From positions 693,460-757,459 of the forward strand of contig WBMV01006179.1 of the NCBI GenBank assembly GCA_013396655.1: 64,000 nucleotides of DNA, read 5' to 3'. The notes beneath the pieces were generated by a model. The model had not been told where the DNA came from. It worked only from the letters and a program-made list of their open reading frames with translations, and made no database searches. Shown here piece by piece: positions 56,403 through 64,000 of the stretch. Positions within the stretch are counted from its first letter, which is position 1; the number at the start of each line of letters is the position of its first letter. Source of the stretch: Campylorhamphus procurvoides. Lineage: Eukaryota > Chordata > Aves > Passeriformes > Dendrocolaptidae. The translations under genes were made by a program, and so were the position numbers.

Positions 56403-57086
56403 CTTTTGTGCTGCAGTCCCTGGCTAATCTCACTCCTTTCTCTTTTTCTCCTTTCCCTCATCTTCTCCCTCTTTTCATTCCGTAAGTATTTTAGGAAGGG
56501 ACTGTCCTTTCTCTTGAAGCCATCAGAGGACTCTGAAATCATAATTGCAATAATAAAATAATAATAATAATGCAACCAATCACCGAGATGGAACTAATTG
56601 GCCATACAGAGTGGTTTACCAAGAAGATGTATCACCCAAAAGGTAGCAAAGACCCTTTTATTTGGGTTCAAAGTCTGGACTATACATCACTGCTGCAGCA
56701 GCTGACACAGATTTAACAGAGTTGGAGCCTCAGAATTAATGGCCTTCAGGCACAAAATTCATAATCTGCATTCCTCAAACGTGATGTCATCAGAGTCCTG
56801 AGTGGAGGAATCCACTGGATTCCTCTACAGGTGCCCTGGGGCAGATTTACATCAATGGGAAGCAACTCCTACAGAAACCAGTCCCCAAAAGCGACGTGTG
56901 AAGATGAGTCACGTTGGTGACGGGCGTGTGTGGTTTGTGAAACTTCCAGCTCACACATCATACACATTCTGCATTGTGAGAACGTCAGCAAGCTCCTCCT
57001 GGGAGGGTTTACATGAAGAATCAGCCAAGTGGGATGGTCTGTGTCTGGATTAAAGGACTCTGGGCATCATTGGGAACTTGGGGGTG
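56403..57086. other. Single-copy noncoding sequence
   Basis: Nothing recognised. A short (AAT)n run occurs near 56545-56570. Confidence 0.4.
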
Positions 57087-57163
57087 NNNNNNNNNNNNNN
57101 NNNNNNNNNNNNNNNNNNNNNNNNNNNNNNNNNNNNNNNNNNNNNNNNNNNNNNNNNNNNNNN
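57087..57163. other. Assembly gap (77 N)
   Basis: Run of N. Unlike the other two gaps it is not flanked by an obvious tandem array. Confidence 0.99.
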
Positions 57164-57534
57164 CATGGCCCTGTGACAGCTCATCAGAGTGGGATGTAAT
57201 CCAGGGACAAAGCAGGTCAGCCCAGCCCCAGCGCTGGGCAGATGTGCCAGCTGTGCTGTAACACATCCTTTGAGTCTTCCTGGGACAGCCAGGACACCTT
57301 GGGGTGCTCTGACATCTCAGCCAAGTCCCCAGTGCTCCCCCTCAGGGCAGTCAGACTGGGGAGTCCCCAGAGCCACCTTCCTGCTGCTGCCACCCGAGCA
57401 CAAAGGTGGTTGTTTGCTTTGTTCTTGGGTTCCCTCTGCTCAGGAATTGCAGTTTGGCTGAGTTCCCACTTTCTGGACAGCCTTTATTGTTGAAATCTGG
57501 ATATTTCCTGTGACAGGCAGACTGGGTTCATCAA
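57164..57534. other. Single-copy noncoding sequence
   Basis: Nothing recognised. Confidence 0.4.
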
Positions 57535-57762
57535 TCTACTTCTCTCTTATACCCGTCTTTCCTCTTCCCCTTTTTTCCCCTAGACATTTTGAGTCTCAAA
57601 TTCATCCTGACCCAAAGATAAAGACTCCTTTCCTCCCTTCTCTCCCTTTCTCCACTTGTTTCCCTCTTCTTCCTGTTTTCTTTCTCTTTTTTTAGTGCTC
57701 TGTTTATCACCTTTCCCTCCTTCCTCTTTTCCTCCCTCTCCCTCCCCCTCCTTGCTAATGTG
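57535..57762. repeat. Polypyrimidine (C/T-rich) tract
   Basis: About 230 bp of mostly C and T on the plus strand ('ctccctttctccacttgttt', 'cctcttttcctccctctccc'). No strict period. Confidence 0.85.
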
Positions 57763-57818
57763 CCTGAGCAGATGATCTCCAGAGGTCCCTTCCAGCCCCA
57801 ACCAATCTGTGATCCCGT
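57763..57818 (+). mobile_element. CR1 3' terminus
   Basis: 'gagcagatgatctccagagg', 'tcccttccagccccaaccaa' and 'tctgtgatcccgtg' form the last ~55 bp of a CR1 element. Confidence 0.85.
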
Positions 57819-58488
57819 GTTTTGGTCGATGTTTCCCTTTTCCTCAGTGGAATGACTGAGCCACAGGACAGAGAACACAACACAGGAGCCTGTTGAGCTG
57901 GTGCTATTCAATCACTGGGGTTGGGAAATGGTGGCCCTATTACAAAGCAATTACCAAAGTCCTTCAGTCCTTCTCTTGTCCTCCCTCTGGGGCTCTGCCT
58001 GTGCCCAGTGAGCACTCCTGGGGCTCCCACCCTTGTTGGGAGAGGGGCTCCCCTTGCCTTTGGCCTGTGTGTGGGATCTGTGGAAAATGAAACAGGAGGG
58101 AGGTGAGAACAAACCAGGGCAGCAAAGGCTGCTGGAGGAGCAGGGCTGGACCTCAGCAAGCCACATTGGCTGTCCAAGCTGTCCCTGTCGTTATCCCGTC
58201 CCACATTACACATGCAAGCTCTGCACAGTCATTTACAGATGCAAAGAGAAGAAACGGGGTCAGCCGAGTCTTTGGGAACGGGGAAGACATATGACAAACA
58301 CAAAAATTAAAACACTCGGGAATAAGGCAAATACTGAGAGGAAGAAGTGGGAATGAGACAAATATTGGATTAAGACAAATAGTGCTGCAGATTCCAATGT
58401 CAATTCCGCCAGCAGCAGCCAAGTTTGGGGTGTGTTGACAATTGAAGATGAAGGGCTAAGGCAGGAGGCAGAAAACCTCCCAGACTCT
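57819..58488. other. Single-copy noncoding sequence
   Basis: Nothing recognised. Confidence 0.4.
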
Positions 58489-58489
58489 G

Positions 58490-58905
58490 GGCTGGTGTCA
58501 TTGTGTTATTTGACTCAGCGACCGAAATTATTAGGATATAACCAAATAAACCCAAGCATGAACAGTGCATTTAAATATGTGGCACTGCAGCAAATTAACC
58601 AGCGTTTTCATATCCACAATCTCATGGATGTGACAGTCTCTGTCTCTGGGTGCTCCACGAGTTTTAGTTATAATTCATTATATGGGAGCACATTCAGAAT
58701 AGGCTCCAAAAGCTACTTTATTCCTTGTGTGCCAACAAGGTGAATGATCATTTGCTGGGATGGAAAGTATGGACCCACTTTGTGGAAAATGTATGATGAG
58801 AAAAAGAGGGAAATCCATTTTTTGACAGCATCAAATGATTAAAAAGTTATTTAGAAGATTGCTGGGCCACTTTTTATGTAACATGTGGGAATGACAAAGG
58901 CTGGC
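58490..58905. other. Candidate conserved noncoding block
   Basis: Unique AT-rich sequence ('ctcagcgaccgaaattatta', 'ccagcgttttcatatccaca'). A plus-strand frame stays open across most of it (58432-58743, 103 codons), but no splice sites frame it and no domain is recognised. Confidence 0.33.
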
Positions 58906-59011
58906 CTTACCCAACAGTTACCTGGAGGGTTCCAAAGGCAACCTCATTCATCCAGAGCATTTTAGCTTTTCCAGTGCCCTCAGTGCAGCAGTGTGTTGAG
59001 TTTGGCCAAAG

Positions 59012-59062
59012 TCAACTTCTGTGATCTTCAAAGGTCCCTTTCAACCCAAACCATCCCATCCT
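59012..59062 (+). mobile_element. CR1 3' terminus
   Basis: 'gatcttcaaaggtccctttc' then 'aacccaaaccatcccatcc': the CR1 end with a few substitutions. Confidence 0.8.
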
Positions 59063-59189
59063 TGTGTAAAATCTGGCTCATTGCAGATCCAGACCATGGT
59101 GTTGTCTTATGAAGGCTGAGGAGAGAAAGAATTGTTGTCCTGGTAATTGCCATTCACGGCTTGTCATGGAATTGGAGAAGGTTTTCCAG

Positions 59190-59330
59190 TTGTTTTGGAG
59201 TCTCCTTCGGTGATGTTCAAACCCCACCTGGATGTGTCCCTGTGCAACCTGCTCTGGGTGACCCTGCTTTGAGGGGTCCCTTCAATCCCACCTACTCTTG
59301 TCCAGGGATTCTGTACTGCCTTCTGTCTTT
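59190..59330 (+). mobile_element. CR1 LINE fragment, older subfamily
   Basis: 'ggagtctccttcggtgatgt', 'tcaaaccccacctggatgtg', 'tccctgtgcaacctgctctg', 'ggtgaccctgctttgagggg' and 'tcccttcaatcccacc' follow the CR1 consensus of the type ending '...GGTGACCCTGCT'. Diverged. Confidence 0.88.
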
Positions 59331-59344
59331 GGCAGGGGGTTAAA

Positions 59345-59485
59345 TATCTTTATTGAGTGTTTTTCTGTTTTGGTTTCTTTTGAGGGTGTTTGTTGTTTTG
59401 GGGGATTGGGGGAGGTTGATTTCATTTTCGTTTTTCTTGTGGGACTTTTTGTTGGTTTCTGTTTTCAGAGGCTTTTGGGGGTTGT
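59345..59485. repeat. T/G-rich low-complexity tract
   Basis: 'tgtttgttgttttgggggat' and similar, the same kind of strand-asymmetric sequence as at 15125-15500 but shorter. Confidence 0.75.
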
Positions 59486-59523
59486 ATTTACACACATACA
59501 CACATATATATAAATATATATAA
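59486..59523. repeat. (CA)n/(TA)n microsatellite
   Basis: 'acacacatacacacatatat' followed by 'ataaatatatataata'. Confidence 0.9.
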
Positions 59524-61175
59524 TAGTGCCATTGAAGACGCTCTGTGTCTCCCTGCACCATGGAGCAGCTCAGAATGGTCAGTTCCCATATCCCCCACTA
59601 TTTCAGAGTCCTTTAGAAGGGAGTGACACTTCCCATCATTCCCAACTCGGAGCTCACACAGCCCAGGGCTGGGGACAACCACCCTTGAAGGTTTGCACAG
59701 CCCTCACACCCCTGGGTTCCAGCTCCCTCCCCTTCTCCCGCTCTGCCCTCTCCATCCCTACAGCTCCTCCTTTCCTGAGCGGTACCTCCAAGGAATTAAT
59801 TCCTGCTGGCCCTGGGGGTTGTTTTATTCCATCCCTCTGGAATGGGCAGCCCTGCAGAATTAGCAGCCCCTTCCCAGCTCCTCCCCAAATTCTGCCCAGC
59901 TCAGTATTGGTGGGTATGGGATTAAAGGAAGCGGGCAATGGGATTACACTGGGAAAGGGGGGAAGCAGGAGGGTGCCTCAGGCTTCTCAAGGACTCCCAG
60001 GGGCAAAAGCAATGACTCCGATAAGTTTGATATTTGTACCAGCAGATTAGGAAAAGAAAGGGAGAATAACGGGGGCTTTAGCAGGAAATGGAAATATTTT
60101 TCAGCCTTCTCTCCCCAAACAACAGGATAATAGAAAATAAATGGGATATCATAGACCTGTGTAATTCTGTTAATCAGACAGATCATTCCTTCCCTTTTTC
60201 TTAAAATTTATTTTCTTCTAGTCATTTTCAAATAAAGGATTCTAGTAAGGATATTCCTGTTCAGGAATAATATACTAATATAATATTAATTATTCAGGTT
60301 TCCCTTATTTTCAGTACAGAAACAGAGATATTTTTAACACACAGACTCTTCTGAGCTTTTACTCCATCACGTGTAAACCATTTCTTCTGGTCTTCCAGTG
60401 GATTTGGAGGGTGTAGGGCCTGTGTTTCATTTTAACAGGGAAGAAACCCCTATTTGTGTTGGAATTAGAGCACAGGGAATGCTGAGCTCCTGTGCTCCCT
60501 TTGGTGTGAACACCACAAGGGAAAAATGAGTTTTCATCATGTGATGCCTCTGGTTGGCTCTGCCACCCTGCAGGGCATGAGATTTTGGGTGTCAGGCACA
60601 GAAATTAATAATCTGTCAGAGAAAAAAATTATAAACAGTGGCTGAGGTACTTTAGAAAATGTGATAAAAGTTCTGAAAGGCTGCAGATATTTTAGCACAG
60701 ATTTGAAAAATCAAAATATATCACTGGGTGATAACAGAGAGTTATCTATGACCCTGCACTTCACTACATACAGCAAGTACATCAGTCCTAAATAAAAATG
60801 TGCTCTGTAACAAAGGAAAATGCACTGAAAAAAAAAAAAGAGAATATTGGTCTTGTTTTGAAAAATTCTGCCAGGTGCAGAAAGATTCAGGTACAGTTGT
60901 GAGTCCTCAATGCCATTTTTCACATGAAGGAGGATTTCAGTGCTCTTTGTGCAGGTGAGGGTACCATGGAAGTGAAATATGTGATGGTGTGGATATCCTG
61001 TGACCTTCTTTGGGGCTGTGGCACAACGACACCCTGCAATCCATATAAATAATATTAGAAGTAGTCAAAGAAAATACCAATTCATAACCAGTTCCATTAA
61101 CTACAGGGATTTAAACGAGCACTTGTGTAACCAACAAGTTGGCTGCTTTTCAGCTGCCTGAATTAGTCTAATAAG
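59524..61175. other. Single-copy noncoding sequence
   Basis: Nothing recognised. 60130-60350 is AT-rich. The 174-codon frame at 59526-60050 has no recognisable motif. Confidence 0.42.
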
Positions 61176-61179
61176 CTGT

Positions 61180-61700
61180 ATCTTCCCATAAATCTTGTTT
61201 CTCTTTAATTAGGACATCACTGAAGAGCTCAAGGCACAGAAACTTCCGGTGCTCGAGTGTGTTGGGCTCTGTGAAAAGCAGAGACAGGCAGAAAAATCTT
61301 CTCAGGAAAGGGGGAGAACACATTTGTAATAGCTTTGATAAAGGTTCGAGCGACTGAAACTGCAGCAACAAGAGTGGGAAACATCTCCAGGAGGTTCTGA
61401 GAGTGAATGAGAAATTGATGCTGTATTTATTAGACTGCAATCACCCTCCTAATATGCCTGAAGATAAATGGGGAGGAATTCTTTCAGCCAAAAGGAAGCG
61501 TGGCAGTGCTGCCTTTGACACGGCGATTATTGATAGCGATGATAAAGTTCAAAACATCCACCAGTGAAAAACCCAAAAGCAATACTAAAAATGGTGGGGT
61601 GGAAGTGGGAAATGATGTGAAATGTTAGGGATGTTTCATTTCAGTACCTCTGCCTCATTATACCATCAGCAAAATGTAAAATACATAGACTAGATAAATG
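61180..61700. other. Candidate conserved noncoding block
   Basis: Unique sequence with retained CpG ('aggttcgagcgactgaaact', 'gacacggcgattattgatag') and no repeat similarity. Confidence 0.28.
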
Positions 61701-61937
61701 TCTCATTAAGTATTTCCCTGCTCATTCTGGGGGTTGGAGTGTGCTGGAATAATGAAAAATGGAGAAGCACCTTTGGCAGGGGAGGGTGGCAGGAGGAGGC
61801 ACTTTGTCATGGGGAGGGGGATTAATTCCCTGGGGAGCTGGGAATGTCCAGCAGGGTGAGGTGTGACAGTGACCCCAGTTTGACTGCTGGGGCTTCCTGG
61901 GCAGATTCTCCATCAGGAGGATTAGATCTGCCTCATG

Positions 61938-62048
61938 TCGTGGAATCCCTGAGGCTGGAAAAGCCCTCCCAGCCCACAGAGCCCACCCTGTGCCCGATGC
62001 CCACCTTGTCCCCAGCCCAGAGCTCTGAGTGCCACAGCCAGTCCTGCC
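61938..62048 (-). mobile_element. CR1 fragment ('AAAAGCC' subfamily), left arm of an inverted pair
   Basis: Reverse complement of a CR1 3' end: 'ggaatccctgaggctggaaa', 'gtgcccgatgcccaccttgt' and 'gctctgagtgccacagccag', ending at 'tcctgcc'. The next base starts an oppositely oriented CR1 of another subfamily. Confidence 0.92.
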
Positions 62049-62212
62049 CTGGCACAGGTTGGGCAGAGAAGCTGTGGCTGCCCCTGGATCCCTGGGAGTG
62101 TCCAAGGCCAGGCTGGACCAACCTGGGCTGGTGGGAGGTGTCCCTGCCCATGGCAGGGGTGGCACTGGATGGGCTTTAAGGTCCCTTCAACCCAAACCAT
62201 TCTGGGATTCCA
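62049..62212 (+). mobile_element. CR1 fragment, right arm of an inverted pair
   Basis: 'ctggcacaggttgggcagag', 'cccctggatccctgggagtg', 'tgggctggtgggaggtgtcc', 'ggtcccttcaacccaaacca' and 'ttctgggattcc': plus-strand CR1 with an intact 3' end. Its truncated 5' end abuts the truncated 5' end of the minus-strand copy. Confidence 0.93.
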
Positions 62213-62675
62213 CAAGTGCAAATCCAATGGCTCCATAGAACTCCAAGTTCAGGGAATGGTGTGGAGAGCAGGGGCACTGTCAGGTTTGTACCCTGCAATG
62301 TTACCCAGGACTATTCATGCACCTAAAATTATACTGTGAATTGGCCATGATATAATTGGTAGATGCATAATTTGCACTTTTAGAAAGGTTATATAAAATA
62401 CAGAAAAAACAGTATGTGATATATAGATATATATATATATGTATGTGTTTTTTATTTTATGCCTAAATGTATAACATAGAAATCCTCTGTAGGTCAAAGC
62501 AGAGCATGTGGTTTCCAGCAATATTTTCTGGCATCTCATGATGGAATGTTCCTTTTTTTGGCAATTGGGGAAATTTTCCTTATTCCCAAATCTTTTAGCT
62601 GCCTGCAATGGGACAAACTTGCAGGGGCAGGGCAGGATCAGCACTGGGGCAGCCTGGGAGTGTGGCTGAAGTACT
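62213..62675. other. Single-copy sequence with a (TA)n run
   Basis: 62419-62443 is 'gatatatagatatatatata'-type repeat. Otherwise nothing recognised. Confidence 0.45.
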
Positions 62676-62748
62676 TATGGAATCCCAGAATTCCAGAAGG
62701 TTTGGGCTGGAAGGGACCTTAAAGATAATCTCATTCCCACCATTCCAT
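62676..62748 (-). mobile_element. CR1 3' end fragment
   Basis: 'tatggaatcccagaattcca', 'gaaggtttgggctggaaggg' and 'accttaaagataatctcatt'. Short 5'-truncated copy. Confidence 0.9.
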
Positions 62749-63025
62749 GTTCCTTGCATTTTTTCCTTAGTTTGGAAAAAAAACCCCCAAAACACATAAA
62801 ATCTGTATTATAATGAGTGTGGTGAGGATTTATTAGTCTTGAAGATACTAATAAAATTAAAAAAAAATCCAGAAAAACAAACCCAAAAGCTAAACCCTCT
62901 TCCACAAAGCTGTGGGAATGTGCACAAACATTAATAAATGCCGTATCCCAAGGGCTGGGAGTCCCTCAGCCCAGAGCTCGTGTCAGCCTGGAAGGAGAGG
63001 AGGAGGAAAGAGGCAAGGAAAGCAA
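62749..63025. other. Single-copy noncoding sequence
   Basis: Nothing recognised. Confidence 0.4.
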
Positions 63026-63029
63026 ATCC

Positions 63030-63175
63030 CACGTGTTAGGATTCCGGAGAGCACAGCAATAGGCTCCCATTATGCACTTTATGAAGATGCAACATGGTTT
63101 ATTCTTCGGGGAATGGCATAATAATTAGAATTAATAAGATTTTAATGGTGATCGCCTAAGTGCCAAATCTTCTCA
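63030..63175. other. Candidate conserved noncoding block
   Basis: Short unique stretch ('cttcggggaatggcataata', 'aatggtgatcgcctaagtgc') with AATTA cores and isolated CpG. Confidence 0.28.
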
Positions 63176-63660
63176 GTGGGAGGTTTGAGTGCTGTTGCCA
63201 CAGGAGCATTTTGCACTGTGAACAAGCTCTGCAGTCCAAATTACCCCATTACCACAAAATGGAAACACACTCGAGGTTCCAGCGCTGTCCCCTCGTCCTG
63301 CCCGAGCCCCCAGAACCCTCGTGGTCCTTGGGGAGCTCCTGGCACAGAGAAGGATTCCCTGAAACACCCACCACATCAAACCCTCCAGCTCCTCTCCTTT
63401 TCCTGAATTCTTTCATTTCTCCCTGAGATGAGCTTTAATAGGAGCTGCTTCCAATTTGTGGCACTGCGAGGGACTGGAATAATTCAGGATTCTCAATTTA
63501 TGTCACTATAAACACTCTTAGGATGACTGAGCCCTTCCATGAGAAGTCCTTCACAAAAGAGAGCCAGGGCCATTATTCCCTGGCTGTGATATATTCCTAC
63601 TGGATGCATCCAACCCAACATTTTCCTTGGTGCTGGCAATACTTTTAGCTTGCAGAATAG
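63176..63660. other. Single-copy noncoding sequence
   Basis: Nothing recognised. Confidence 0.4.
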
Positions 63661-63667
63661 CTACATT

Positions 63668-63772
63668 ATTTTGAAATATTTTGATATTTGAAATACTTCG
63701 ATGGTTGAGATATTTTGATTTTTGATTTTGTTTGAAATGTTTTGATTTGAACCAAAATATTTGATTTATTCA
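63668..63772. repeat. Degenerate AT-rich tandem repeat
   Basis: Variants of 'tgaaatattttgat' recur about six times with spacings of 13-22 bp ('ttgaaatattttgatatttg', 'ttgagatattttgatttttg', 'ttgaaatgttttgatttgaa'). Confidence 0.7.
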
Positions 63773-64000
63773 TTTTTTTTTTCTTTCAGGGTGGGTTGAG
63801 TTTTAATGATGATAATCCAGATCAGAAAGCACATTTAATTTTTGTCCATCCACTGAGGAAACGAACCTAAATTTAGAGATGTAGGAGCGTCCTGAAGTAC
63901 CAGGAATCCTCCCTGGAGCTTTTCAGCACTTGATGTGGATACACTGGGTTCAGAGCCCTGTGAGGCCTCAGAAAATGTTGTTTACTGGGGAGAGAGAGCT
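63773..64000. other. Single-copy noncoding sequence
   Basis: A T-run and 'ctttcag' acceptor-like string occur at 63772-63790, but no donor-bounded open exon follows before the window ends. Confidence 0.35.

Noticed and set aside
1..64000. tRNA, rRNA, snRNA or microRNA genes
   Set aside because: I looked for tRNA A/B boxes and familiar small-RNA sequences and recognised none. Hairpin prediction could not be run, so novel microRNAs are not excluded.
1..64000. Endogenous retrovirus or LTR elements
   Set aside because: No primer-binding site, gag/pol/env motif or paired LTR was recognised. Solo LTRs of unfamiliar families cannot be excluded without a library search.

Overview
This window looks like vertebrate, most probably songbird (passerine), nuclear DNA. 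The main evidence is the interspersed repeat content. More than 20 fragments of the avian LINE CR1 are present, with their characteristic 3' ends (a 'GGTCCCTTCCAACCCAAACC' type end, a 'GGGCTTTTCCAGCCTC' type end and a 'GATCCTTGTGGGTCCCTTCC' type end). No Alu, B1 or L1 sequence is apparent. Low gene density, AT-rich single-copy stretches, bird-style GC-rich minisatellites and short runs of N all fit a draft bird assembly. The attribution rests on repeat recognition, not on a database search.

I find no protein-coding gene that I can name. The long open frames are explained by tandem repeats whose period is a multiple of three (2577-2775, 12706-13156, 48052-48321), by C-rich minisatellites (11866-12310), by assembly gaps, or by CR1 read in either direction. 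One 327-codon minus-strand frame (18207-19190) is longer than expected by chance but resembles nothing I recognise. Four short intervals in AT-rich, unique sequence are bounded by good splice-site sequences and are open in at least one frame: 13923-13976, 22653-22708, 26812-26859 and 50513-50600. They are listed as weak exon candidates on the + strand. If real, the window would be intronic to a large gene or noncoding transcript; otherwise they are chance signals inside conserved noncoding DNA.

Layout. 1-8 kb: single-copy sequence with two CR1 copies, a 63-bp tandem repeat and a 185-bp-spaced direct duplication. 8.0-8.65 kb: a CpG-rich island-like segment. 9-17 kb: microsatellites, two large minisatellites (an 8-9-bp and a 27-bp unit), a block that looks conserved around 13.5-14.5 kb, a T/G-rich tract and an ATCCC array. 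17-35 kb: scattered CR1 and several conserved-looking AT-rich blocks. 35-43 kb: the densest run of such blocks, ending in a CpG-rich stretch at 42.86-43.01 kb next to a strong G-quadruplex motif. 43-49 kb: a TATC array, a 38-bp minisatellite interrupted by a 385-bp gap, and a nearly perfect 45-bp array. 50-64 kb: the highest CR1 density, including an inverted pair of different CR1 subfamilies, plus more conserved-looking blocks.

Overall this reads as a gene-poor regulatory landscape or a long intron. Calls of 'conserved-looking' are judgements from composition and texture only (retained CpG, homeodomain-like TAATTA cores, no repeat similarity) and have not been aligned to any other genome.
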